DNA of 35,346 bases from Candidatus Ruminococcus equi. Its GTDB lineage: Bacteria; Bacillota; Clostridia; Oscillospirales; Acutalibacteraceae. Under the pieces are notes generated by a model. It was not told where the DNA came from, ran no database searches, and saw nothing but the letters and a program-made list of their open reading frames with translations. How positions within the stretch are numbered: the stretch's first letter is position 1; the number at the start of each line of letters is the position of its first letter. The translations under genes and the position numbers were made by a program. Below are positions 14,272 to 21,314 of this stretch, one piece after another. The stretch is from NCBI GenBank assembly GCA_018065465.1, contig JAGHTC010000037.1, forward strand, positions 1-35,346, written 5' to 3'.

Positions 14272-14838
14272 TTAATTCCAGTTTATTAAGTCAAATAATA
14301 AATTCCCGCCGTCGTGCCCATTTTCTATAAGTTTATTATGTATTTCTTTCTGGACACATAGATATTCTTTTTTGTCCATTTTTGTCCATACAGTATGCTT
14401 TGTTCCTAACTTGTTAAGAATATTACTATCAATCGGACAGTCATATCCAATAGAATCTATTTTGTATCCTCTAAAAATAGGTTTGTCAAATTCATATAGA
14501 CAAACTAAATATTTAAGAGTCATATTTACTAATTTTTGTATAGCACCAAACTCTACATTAGGAAATTTTTTACACAAGTAGCAAATCAAATCAGATGATT
14601 TAGCAGGCATGTTATTATTACATAATTTTTTTTCAGTGATATACTTGTATAAAACAATAACAAGTGAATTTTCGTTTGAACCATTCTTTGAATTACAATA
14701 ATTTGGCAAATAAAATCTTCCACTCAATACATCACGATGAGCTTTGAAAACTGCATCGTATATTCTATCTTTTTCTTTGCTTTTTGGCGGAATTGTTTCT
14801 CTCAAAAGAAATTGCACAATCAATTTGTTATTTAGCAT
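14272..14838 (-). CDS. unrecognised 188-residue protein in the WYL operon
   Basis: This soluble protein has no signal peptide or membrane helix. Its N-terminal half is helical and basic (FLLRETIPPKSKEKDRIYDAVFKAHRDVL). Its centre has three cysteines in KKLCNNNM and LICYLCKKFP, and the C-terminal part has CPIDSNILNKLG and ends in GHDGGNLLFDLINWN. I do not recognise a family. The ATG at 14838 is used because GGGAG lies 7 bases upstream. It follows the WYL gene by 16 bases, so it is co-transcribed and controlled by the same sites. The coding sequence is more AT-rich than the rnf or ABC genes, which suggests acquisition by transfer. Candidate roles are effector or partner of the regulated system. 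Confidence 0.7.
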   Translation of the reverse strand: MLNNKLIVQFLLRETIPPKSKEKDRIYDAVFKAHRDVLSGRFYLPNYCNSKNGSNENSLVIVLYKYITEKKLCNNNMPAKSSDLICYLCKKFPNVEFGAIQKLVNMTLKYLVCLYEFDKPIFRGYKIDSIGYDCPIDSNILNKLGTKHTVWTKMDKKEYLCVQKEIHNKLIENGHDGGNLLFDLINWN

Positions 14839-14854
14839 AATAAAACTCCCTTTA

Positions 14855-15910
14855 TTAATTATCATATTTTTCTACCGCTTTTTGTAGGCGGTTTTTTACT
14901 TTTTCTGCGAGATGTTTCGGCTCTAACACTACAACATCGGGTGCAAAACTTTGGGCGAAATGCTCGATTGACATTGCGTTTGCGTTGACTGTAACCGTAA
15001 CGCCGTTTTCATCTTCATTTGAAAAACTGACATCTTTTCCAAACATATCAATTATATCACTTATCATCGGTTTAACAATACGCAGTTTTGCCTTGCAGTT
15101 GTCGCTTGAATACATATACACATGGCTTTTCATATATTTAGAAAGGTCAAGCGGCATTTTATTTGCACCCTGTAAGGTTTCAAAAGGTTTAACACTTTCG
15201 TCTAAAATCTCAATGTCTTTCATTCTGTCAATTCGATAGTTTGAAATATCGTTGTATTTGTCAAAATTGCAGATGAGATAATACTTGCCTTCTTTTGCCG
15301 CCATTTGGTATGGACTGACAATATAAATTTCTGAGCCGTCATAGCGTTTTTTTGGGTGCATTTTCTTGTCAGTTTGGTATTCAAGATAGCGAAAAGCGAT
15401 TTTCTTTTTATGTGAGATTGCCTCGTCTATTTGTTCAACATTGAAGAATACTTGCTTGTTGTCTGTACTGTTGTCCTGCATTGTCGCAATGTGCTTTACA
15501 CGAGAGCGAAAGTATATGTTAGAAAGTCCTTCTAACTTGTCAACGAGTTCTTTGCATTGACTGTACGGCACATGCTTTGAAAAGAGAAGTCCGTCTATAA
15601 GTAGCCTTAGTTCGCCGTCTGTAAAGTCCCTGACAAGATAGAAGTCCGATAGCATATAACTTTCTTCCATTTCGCCCGTTTTAGGGTTTTTGACCATACG
15701 ACAAGACTCGCTGTATTCAATCTCGTATCCAAACTCAATAAGGTTCATAAGATTGCGTTTAATAGATTTGCGGTCTGTTTTCATATTGTATTCTTTTTTC
15801 AAAATATCTTCGATTTCCTTTTGACTGAGCCTGTGATTTTCGTCAGTATATTTCTTCAAAATATCAAGGATATTCATTATCATAAGTTTCTTCGGTTGCT
15901 TTGCGTTCAT
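14855..15910 (-). CDS. WYL-domain transcriptional regulator
   Basis: The 351-residue protein has an N-terminal HTH (about 1-70, with LSQKEIEDILKKEYNMKTDRKSIKRNLMNL), a WYL sensor domain (about 150-245), and a C-terminal WCX extension (about 255-340). In the WYL domain the stretches IAFRYLEYQTDKK, YIVSPYQMAAKEGKYYLICNF and SNYRIDRMKDIEIL are typical. WYL regulators often bind nucleic acid or nucleotide ligands and in many bacteria control phage-defence islands (BrxR and CapW types). GAGGAGG precedes the ATG. Two copies of TTGTCACATA flank its promoter, and a third lies at the neighbouring operon, so it probably regulates itself and that operon. The Arg in RIDR expected for ligand binding is present. 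Confidence 0.93.
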   Translation of the reverse strand: MNAKQPKKLMIMNILDILKKYTDENHRLSQKEIEDILKKEYNMKTDRKSIKRNLMNLIEFGYEIEYSESCRMVKNPKTGEMEESYMLSDFYLVRDFTDGELRLLIDGLLFSKHVPYSQCKELVDKLEGLSNIYFRSRVKHIATMQDNSTDNKQVFFNVEQIDEAISHKKKIAFRYLEYQTDKKMHPKKRYDGSEIYIVSPYQMAAKEGKYYLICNFDKYNDISNYRIDRMKDIEILDESVKPFETLQGANKMPLDLSKYMKSHVYMYSSDNCKAKLRIVKPMISDIIDMFGKDVSFSNEDENGVTVTVNANAMSIEHFAQSFAPDVVVLEPKHLAEKVKNRLQKAVEKYDN

Positions 15911-15961
15911 ATTGTTGCCTCCTCGCTTTATCTATATATTACCACAGCAGATGCCCCCTTT

Positions 15962-15971
15962 TTGTCACATA
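15962..15971. promoter_or_regulatory. putative WYL operator, proximal copy
   Basis: TTGTCACATA (TATGTGACAA on the gene strand) covers the predicted start of transcription of the WYL gene, about 50 bases before its ATG. It shares 16 of 17 bases with the distal copy (CCCxTTTTTGTCACATA). Confidence 0.6.
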
Positions 15972-15972
15972 G

Positions 15973-16001
15973 ATTATATAATATAACTTGCAAATTTTCA
16001 A
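15973..16001 (-). promoter_or_regulatory. sigma-A promoter of the WYL operon
   Basis: Minus strand TTGAAA (15996-16001), 17 bases, TATAAT (15973-15978). It is bracketed by the two putative operators, a layout suited to repression by looping or by blocking both ends. Confidence 0.8.
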
Positions 16002-16017
16002 TATAAGTATCCCATTT

Positions 16018-16027
16018 TTGTCACATA
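16018..16027. promoter_or_regulatory. putative WYL operator, distal copy
   Basis: Second TTGTCACATA, same orientation as the proximal copy and 56 bases from it, upstream of the -35 box. Confidence 0.6.
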
Positions 16028-16164
16028 AAGTTTAGTAAAAAAACGCTTGCCTTTTAGATTGCAGAAAATGTTTCAACAACTGGAACTGTATTGTTCTTTT
16101 CTATGGAATTAAGTCGAGAGAAAACAAAAAGTAATAATTAGCTGATGTAATTAAACAAACATCA
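16028..16164. other. AT-rich stretch with nothing recognised
   Basis: Between the distal WYL site and repeat copy C no open frame, promoter or strong hairpin is seen. With the flanking elements it makes a gene-free gap of about 450 bases (15911-16364). Confidence 0.5.
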
Positions 16165-16246
16165 AACAAACATCAAATTGCATATTTTTGCAAAACTCTG
16201 CAAAAAAGAAATCGCTTGGTAGCCGTATAATGGCTTTGCCAAGCGA
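16165..16246 (+). repeat. dispersed structured repeat, copy C
   Basis: It matches copy A at roughly nine bases in ten over 82 positions. The small hairpin TTGCA-TATTTT-TGCAA is at 16178-16193, and the large hairpin CGCTTGG/CCAAGCG has inner AGCC/GGCT. An extra tandem AAACAAACATC unit precedes it (16154-16174). Unlike copy A, no T run follows on the plus strand, but TTTCTTTTTT follows on the minus strand. Confidence 0.75.
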
Positions 16247-16249
16247 CAA

Positions 16250-16318
16250 AAGGGGTCCCCGAAATCTCTGATTTTGGGGAGAGGAGGAGCAACAAAGCGA
16301 GTACTGCGGGGATTTTTT
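16250..16318 (+). ncRNA. structured non-coding element with alternative pairings
   Basis: CCCCGAAAT (16257-16265) pairs with ATTTTGGGG (16271-16279), one G-U pair existing only in plus-strand RNA. The same CCCCG can instead pair with CGGGG (16307-16311), which is followed directly by TTTTTT (16313-16318). A purine-rich AGAGGAGGAGC and an AGTACT palindrome lie between. There is no reading frame. It resembles an intergenic element I believe recurs in gut Clostridia, though I cannot verify that here. It could be a small RNA, an attenuator-like switch, or part of the repeat just before it. Confidence 0.45.
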
Positions 16319-16320
16319 GT

Positions 16321-16361
16321 AAAAAAACAAAATCGCCGCAAACGAGTGATGTTTGCGACGA
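16321..16361 (-). terminator. terminator of tRNA-Thr
   Basis: Minus-strand TCGTCGCAAAC (16361-16351) pairs with GTTTGCGGCGA (16343-16333), with one G-U pair specific to that strand, followed by TTTTGTTTTTTT. Confidence 0.85.
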
Positions 16362-16364
16362 CGA

Positions 16365-16440
<76 letters not shown>

Positions 16441-16464
16441 AAAAGCATTTTTTGATGCTTAACT

Positions 16465-16493
16465 ATAATAGCACAAGAGAAATGAAATTTCAA
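16465..16493 (-). promoter_or_regulatory. sigma-A promoter of tRNA-Thr
   Basis: Minus strand TTGAAA (16488-16493), 17 bases, TATTAT (16465-16470). A hairpin AAGCAT/ATGCTT lies in the leader at 16443-16460. Confidence 0.7.
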
Positions 16494-16517
16494 TAGTTTT
16501 TTGGTTATTTTAAATTT

Positions 16518-16541
16518 CCCCGATTTTCGGGGATTTTTCTT
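16518..16541. terminator. hairpin after spoVAE
   Basis: CCCCGA (16518-16523) and TCGGGG (16527-16532). The T run (ATTTTTCTTTT) is on the plus-strand side, while the minus-strand side has only AAATTT. It therefore looks like a plus-strand terminator, or a weak one for spoVAE. Confidence 0.6.
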
Positions 16542-16545
16542 TTGT

Positions 16546-16899
16546 TTACTTTTCCTTTGCGTTTGCGAAAATGCTTACAAAAAACGAAAGCACTATCGCC
16601 GCGGTTATTCCGCCGGCTGATGCGGTCAGTCCACCTGTGAAAATTCCGAGAAAGCCGTACTCATCTACTGCTTTTTTCACCCCGTTTGCCATAAGGTTTC
16701 CGAAACCGCAAAGTGGTACAGATGCACCCGCACCCGCAAAATCTGAGATATAGCCGTAAATTCCAAGCGCACCGAGAACTACTCCGACTACCACATATCC
16801 CGTCAGGATTTTTGCGGGAGTAAGGCTCGTTTTGTCAATCAAAATCTGACCGACTGCGCAGAAAGCCCCACCGACAAGAAAAGCGTATAAATATTGCAT
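16546..16899 (-). CDS. spoVAE: stage V sporulation protein AE (SpoVAE)
   Basis: The 117-residue membrane protein has about four helices and the family's conserved text: GGAFCAVGQILIDKTSLTPAKILT near the start, GAGASVPLCGFGN in the middle and GGLTASAGGITAAI near the end. In spore formers SpoVA proteins form the inner-membrane channel that moves Ca2+-dipicolinate into the forespore and out at germination. GGAG precedes the ATG. It normally sits in an operon with spoVAC and spoVAD, but here it stands alone, with a divergent rnf operon on one side and tRNA-Thr on the other. The partner genes must be elsewhere or lost. No sigma-G promoter could be assigned with confidence. Confidence 0.9.
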   Translation of the reverse strand: MQYLYAFLVGGAFCAVGQILIDKTSLTPAKILTGYVVVGVVLGALGIYGYISDFAGAGASVPLCGFGNLMANGVKKAVDEYGFLGIFTGGLTASAGGITAAIVLSFFVSIFANAKEK

Positions 16900-16984
16900 A
16901 AAATCAACTCCGTACTCGATTTTAGTTAAATTAGTTCATTTCCGATATAGATTATTTTTTCCGCAATAAAGTTCATTATTCATA

Positions 16985-17013
16985 TTGAAAAATTGCTATA
17001 TTAATGGTATAGT
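16985..17013 (+). promoter_or_regulatory. sigma-A promoter of the rnf operon
   Basis: TTGAAA (16985-16990), 17 bases, TATAGT (17008-17013), giving a leader of about 48 bases before rnfC. Confidence 0.7.
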
Positions 17014-17067
17014 ATAAAATAAGAAAGTTTGTATCTTTCGTAAATACGAATATAAGGGGATAAGAGT

Positions 17068-18435
17068 ATGGCAGAAAAACTGATTTTTCCGAAGCACGCT
17101 TATCGTACACACGGAGGAGTTCACGCCCCTCACAACAAGAACACGGCACAAAAAGAGTCTGTTGTGATGACGGATGTAAAGAGCGTAACTATTCCGATGA
17201 GTATGCACATAGGCGCACCGTGCAAGCCCACGGTCAAAATCGGCGACACCGTCAAAATCGGCGATATTATCGGCGACAGCGAGGCATTTGTATCCGCACC
17301 TATTCACGCGAGCATTTCGGGAACAGTCAAAAAGATTGACAAAATTACTATGCCCGATTCGTCAAAGGTCGATGCGATTACCATCGAATCCGACGGCGAG
17401 ATGGCAGTATCCGAAAGTGTAAAAGCACCAGAGGTTGAGAACCTCGACGACCTACTCAAAGCCGTAAGGCAAAGCGGTCTTGTCGGCTTGGGCGGTGCAG
17501 GTTTTCCCGCACACGTTAAGTTGAACATTCCAAAAGGCAAAACCGTTGACACCCTCATCATCAATGTTGCCGAATGTGAGCCTTACATAACAAGTGACCA
17601 CAGAGAAGTTATAGAAAACAGTTGGGATATTATGGCGGGCGTTTACGCCGTTAAGGATATTCTCGACATTCACAGAGTTATCATCGGTATTGAAAACAAT
17701 AAACCAGATGCAATAAAAATCTTAAGAGAGATTGCCGACAACGAAGTTGACAAATACGACGAAGTCCGAGTTCTTCCGCTGAAAGCATCTTACCCGCAGG
17801 GCGCAGAGAAAATACTCATCAAAGCCTGCACCAACCGCGAAGTACCGATAGGCGGACTTCCCGCAGATGCCGGATGTATCGTTATGAATGTCGGCTCGAT
17901 TTCGTTCCTGTCAAGATACTTAAAAACAGGTATGCCACTTGTGACAAAACGAATCACCGTTGACGGCACTGCGATAAACAATCCGCAAAATGTTATCGCC
18001 CCAATCGGCACACCGATAAAAGACATTATCGAGTTTTGCGGTGGCTACAAAGGCGAGCCGAAGAAACTCCTTATGGGCGGTCCGATGATGGGTAATTCAC
18101 TTGCAGATGATTCTATGCCTGTGATAAAACAGACAAACGCAATAATCGCTTTCGCAGAAAAGGAAGCAAAACTGCAAACACCCTCTGCCTGTATCAGATG
18201 CGGCAGATGCGTTAGTGCCTGCCCGATGAAACTTATGCCCCAGTCGCTGTCGAATGCTGTCGACAGAAAAGACTTTGAGGCACTTTCAAAACTCAACATA
18301 TTAAACTGTATGGAATGTGGATGTTGTTCTTTCTCCTGTCCTGCAAAACGCCATATTGTTCAAAATTTGAGGCTTGGAAAACAACTCTACAATAACTACA
18401 AAAAAGAACAGGCACAAAAGGAGGCGAAAGAGTAA
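17068..18435 (+). CDS. rnfC: Rnf electron transport complex subunit RnfC
   Basis: RnfC is the peripheral, NADH-binding subunit of the Rnf complex, which couples ferredoxin oxidation and NAD+ reduction to Na+ or H+ export. The 455-residue protein begins with the typical HGGVHAPHNK segment, followed by a barrel-sandwich domain (about 30-115). A glycine-rich NADH/FMN-binding region follows (GLGGAGFPAHVKL at about 140; NVAECEPYI at about 170). Two [4Fe-4S] motifs lie at about 375 (CIRCGRCVSACP) and 414 (CMECGCCSFSCP). AAGGGG precedes the ATG. Its stop codon overlaps the rnfD start by one base. It is the first gene of a six-gene operon in the standard clostridial order C-D-G-E-A-B. Confidence 0.96.
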   Translation: MAEKLIFPKHAYRTHGGVHAPHNKNTAQKESVVMTDVKSVTIPMSMHIGAPCKPTVKIGDTVKIGDIIGDSEAFVSAPIHASISGTVKKIDKITMPDSSKVDAITIESDGEMAVSESVKAPEVENLDDLLKAVRQSGLVGLGGAGFPAHVKLNIPKGKTVDTLIINVAECEPYITSDHREVIENSWDIMAGVYAVKDILDIHRVIIGIENNKPDAIKILREIADNEVDKYDEVRVLPLKASYPQGAEKILIKACTNREVPIGGLPADAGCIVMNVGSISFLSRYLKTGMPLVTKRITVDGTAINNPQNVIAPIGTPIKDIIEFCGGYKGEPKKLLMGGPMMGNSLADDSMPVIKQTNAIIAFAEKEAKLQTPSACIRCGRCVSACPMKLMPQSLSNAVDRKDFEALSKLNILNCMECGCCSFSCPAKRHIVQNLRLGKQLYNNYKKEQAQKEAKE

Positions 18436-19373
18436 TGGAAAACAAACTTTATGTAAGTTCTTCTCCGCATTTGAGCTCAAATGCAAGCACAAGAAGAATT
18501 ATGCTTGATGTCATTATCGCTCTTTTGCCGACATCCGTTGCCGCTTGTATCATCTTCGGTATGCGTTCGCTTGTACTCATCGGTGTATGTGTTGCATCCT
18601 GTGTGCTGTGTGAATATATCGCAAGAAAGATTATGAAGCGTGACACAACTATCGGTGATTTGTCCGCTGTTGTCACAGGACTTTTGCTTGCGCTCAATCT
18701 CCCCGTAAACATAAATCCGCTTATCGCCGTTTTCGGCTGTATTGTTGCTATTGTTGCTGTAAAACAACTTTTCGGCGGTATCGGTATGAACTTTGTAAAC
18801 CCCGCTTTGGCAGCAAGAATCGTTCTGCTCGTTTCTTTCCCCAACGATATGATGACATATCCGAAAGCCTTTTTCTACAAAGAGGGCGTTGATGCTTTAA
18901 CTTCCGCTACCCCTCTTTCCGATATCGGCTCATACTCATACATAGAATTGTTCCTCGGTAAATGCCCCGGATGTATCGGCGAAGTTTGTGCCGCTGCTTT
19001 GATACTCGGCGGTATCTACCTTGTAATTCGAAAAGTAATCAGCCCCGTTATTCCCGTTGTATATGTCGGCGTTGCTGCCTTGATGACACTTGTTGTCGGC
19101 GGTGACCCCTTGTATCAGATTCTTTCGGGCGGTCTTTTGCTTGGTGCTATCTTTATGGCTACCGACTACACAACATCACCGATTACTTTCTCGGGAAAAA
19201 TCATTTTCGCCGCAGGTTGCGGTATCCTCACTATCCTTTTGCGTACATATTCGAATATGCCCGAGGGCGTATCGTTCTCCATCCTGCTTATGAATGTACT
19301 TGTTCCTCATATTGAAAACCTGACCACTCCGAAATCGCTCGGCACGGTCAAAAAAGCAAAGGGGGAGAAATAA
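18435..19373 (+). CDS. rnfD: Rnf complex membrane subunit RnfD
   Basis: This is a 312-residue integral membrane subunit with about nine helices. It carries covalently bound FMN on the threonine of the D-x-T-S-A-T motif, seen here as DALTSATPL (T159). GIGMNFVNPALAARI at about 115-130 is strongly conserved. RnfD sits in the ion-translocating core with RnfA, E and G. GGAGG lies a few bases upstream inside rnfC, and the start codon shares one base with the rnfC stop; the same one-base overlap (TAATG) joins it to rnfG. Confidence 0.96.
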   Translation: MENKLYVSSSPHLSSNASTRRIMLDVIIALLPTSVAACIIFGMRSLVLIGVCVASCVLCEYIARKIMKRDTTIGDLSAVVTGLLLALNLPVNINPLIAVFGCIVAIVAVKQLFGGIGMNFVNPALAARIVLLVSFPNDMMTYPKAFFYKEGVDALTSATPLSDIGSYSYIELFLGKCPGCIGEVCAAALILGGIYLVIRKVISPVIPVVYVGVAALMTLVVGGDPLYQILSGGLLLGAIFMATDYTTSPITFSGKIIFAAGCGILTILLRTYSNMPEGVSFSILLMNVLVPHIENLTTPKSLGTVKKAKGEK

Positions 19374-19963
19374 TGAAAAAAGTAACTTTCAAAGATATTT
19401 TCATCCCCACCTTTTCGCTTTTCCTTATCTGCCTTATCATCACGGCGGCACTTGCATTCACCAATGCCGTAACAAAAGACAAGATAAGCGAGAATGACGA
19501 AAACTCAAAACAGGCGTCTATGCTCGTTGTAGTAAAAGACGCAAAGACTTTTGAAGAAGTCGAAGACGGCATTTTCAAAGCACTTGACGAAGACAATAAT
19601 GTTGTCGGCTATGCAATCTCAACCGTGTCAAACGGCTACGGCGGACAGATTAAAGTTATGACCGGAATTAAAGACGGAGAAATCCTCGGTATTGATGTCT
19701 ACTATAACGATGACGAAACCCCCGGTCTTGGTAAAAACACATCAAACGAATCATTTACTGACGGCTTTGTCGGACTTCTCTCCAATCCCGACCTGATTGT
19801 CAACAAAGACTACTCGGGAGAAGGTCAATCCGTTGACGCGGTTACATCGGCAACAATAAGTTCGCGTGCGGTAATTGCGGCAGTAAACGAAGCGTGTGAA
19901 AAATATCAGTCGGTTGTATTCGATACGGCTGTGAGCGATACATTTGCAGGAGGTGAGCAGTAA
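19373..19963 (+). CDS. rnfG: Rnf complex flavoprotein subunit RnfG
   Basis: The 196-residue protein has one N-terminal membrane helix (about 11-31) and an extracytoplasmic FMN-binding domain. The flavinylation motif is DAVTSATIS, with T161 expected to hold FMN through a phosphoester bond added by ApbE. GYGGQIKVMTGI and ETPGLG are further family marks. RnfG passes electrons outside the membrane between the ferredoxin and NADH sides. An apbE gene is not in the window. Starts and stops overlap its neighbours by one base (TAATG). Confidence 0.96.
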   Translation: MKKVTFKDIFIPTFSLFLICLIITAALAFTNAVTKDKISENDENSKQASMLVVVKDAKTFEEVEDGIFKALDEDNNVVGYAISTVSNGYGGQIKVMTGIKDGEILGIDVYYNDDETPGLGKNTSNESFTDGFVGLLSNPDLIVNKDYSGEGQSVDAVTSATISSRAVIAAVNEACEKYQSVVFDTAVSDTFAGGEQ

Positions 19964-20685
19964 TGGCAGAAAAAAGTTTATTCCGTGAATTTACAAAAGG
20001 CATTGTAAAAGAAAATCCCGTTTTGTGCCTGGTACTCGGTACCTGTCCCACGCTTGCCGTTACCACTTCGGCATCAAATGCTATCGGTATGGGTATTGCC
20101 GCTACTGCGGTACTTGTTTGCTCAAATGCCGTTATCTCCCTTTTGCGTAAAGTTATCCCCGACAAAGTCCGCATTCCCGCATACATAACCATTATCGCAG
20201 GCTTTGTTACCATTGTTCAAATGCTTGTAAAAGCGTTCTCACCCGCTATTAACGATTCGCTGGGAATTTATCTTCCGCTTATCGTTGTTAACTGCATCAT
20301 CTTAGGTCGTGCCGAAATGTATGCAAGCAAAAATCCCGTTTTGCCGTCTATTCTCGACGGTCTCGGTATGGGCGTCGGCTTTACTGCGGCATTACTCCTT
20401 ATGGGTATGATAAGAGAATTTTTGGGTTCGGGCTCACTTTTCGGTGTACAGATTATGCCCATTCAAATTCTTATTTTCATTCTTCCTCCCGGTGGCTTCT
20501 TTGTCTTCGGTATGCTTATTGCCCTTGCTAACAAACTCAACACAAAGGCGGGCAAAACTCCTGTCAATAAGCCCTGTGCAGGCTGTCCGATGAAAGACAA
20601 ATGCTCACAGACAGAATGTGAAGGAACAAAAACCGCTTTATCCGATAATGCAGACGATAACGGAAAGGAGGCGGCAGTATGTTAA
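19963..20685 (+). CDS. rnfE: Rnf complex membrane subunit RnfE with a Cys-rich tail
   Basis: This is a 240-residue membrane subunit with six helices, a paralogue of RnfA. Together they form an antiparallel pair that holds an Fe centre inside the membrane. Family text includes ENPVLCLVLGTCPTLAVTT near the start (the Cys in LGTCP is a metal ligand) and LGIYLPLIVVNCIILGRAE at about 105-120. After the last helix a hydrophilic tail of about 40 residues contains CAGCPMKDKCSQTEC and ends in a Cys; such a tail is not part of the membrane core and might bind a metal or cluster. The stop codon overlaps the rnfA start by seven bases (ATGTTAA). Confidence 0.96.
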   Translation: MAEKSLFREFTKGIVKENPVLCLVLGTCPTLAVTTSASNAIGMGIAATAVLVCSNAVISLLRKVIPDKVRIPAYITIIAGFVTIVQMLVKAFSPAINDSLGIYLPLIVVNCIILGRAEMYASKNPVLPSILDGLGMGVGFTAALLLMGMIREFLGSGSLFGVQIMPIQILIFILPPGGFFVFGMLIALANKLNTKAGKTPVNKPCAGCPMKDKCSQTECEGTKTALSDNADDNGKEAAVC

Positions 20686-21302
20686 TTAAATCATTAGTTG
20701 CCGTTTTCCTTGCGGCTATATTGACCGAAAACTATGTCCTTTGCAAATTCTTAGGAATTTGTCCTTTCCTCGGTGTTTCCAAAAAGCTCAACACCGCTGT
20801 CGGTATGAGTGTTGCCGTTACCTTTGTTATGGTACTTGCTACGGCAGTTACTTTCCCGATATATACCTATCTTCTTTTACCAAACGGACTTGACTACCTG
20901 CAAACGATAATATTCATTCTCATCATCGCGGGACTTGTTCAATTAGTTGAAACCGTACTCAAAAAGTACATCCCCTCTCTTTATAAATCACTCGGCGTGT
21001 ATCTGCCCCTTATTACAACAAACTGCTGTATTTTGGGCGTTACTATGCTCGTTTTGCAGAAAGTTACTACAACCACGGCATATACATACACCTACGGTCA
21101 CGCTTTAATCAACGCTTTGGGCGCAGGTATCGGCTTCCTGGTTGCTATGGTAATGTTCGCAGGCGTCAGAGGTAAAATGGAAAACTGCGATATTCCGAAA
21201 TCGCTCCAAGGTCTTCCGATAACTCTTGTTGCGGCATCGCTCGTATCCCTCTCATTCTTGGGATTTGCAGGCTTTGTCGACAAGCTCATCCCTTTGGGTT
21301 AA
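20679..21302 (+). CDS. rnfA: Rnf complex membrane subunit RnfA
   Basis: The 207-residue protein has six membrane helices and pairs with RnfE. The start ENYVLCKFLGICPFLGVSKK and the mid-protein YLPLITTNCCILGVTM contain the two conserved Cys positions that ligate the intramembrane iron centre shared with RnfE. GGAGG lies upstream inside rnfE. An AAGGAGG for rnfB follows 1 base after its stop codon. Length and layout are standard. Confidence 0.96.
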   Translation: MLIKSLVAVFLAAILTENYVLCKFLGICPFLGVSKKLNTAVGMSVAVTFVMVLATAVTFPIYTYLLLPNGLDYLQTIIFILIIAGLVQLVETVLKKYIPSLYKSLGVYLPLITTNCCILGVTMLVLQKVTTTTAYTYTYGHALINALGAGIGFLVAMVMFAGVRGKMENCDIPKSLQGLPITLVAASLVSLSFLGFAGFVDKLIPLG

Positions 21303-21314
21303 GGAGGAAATGAT

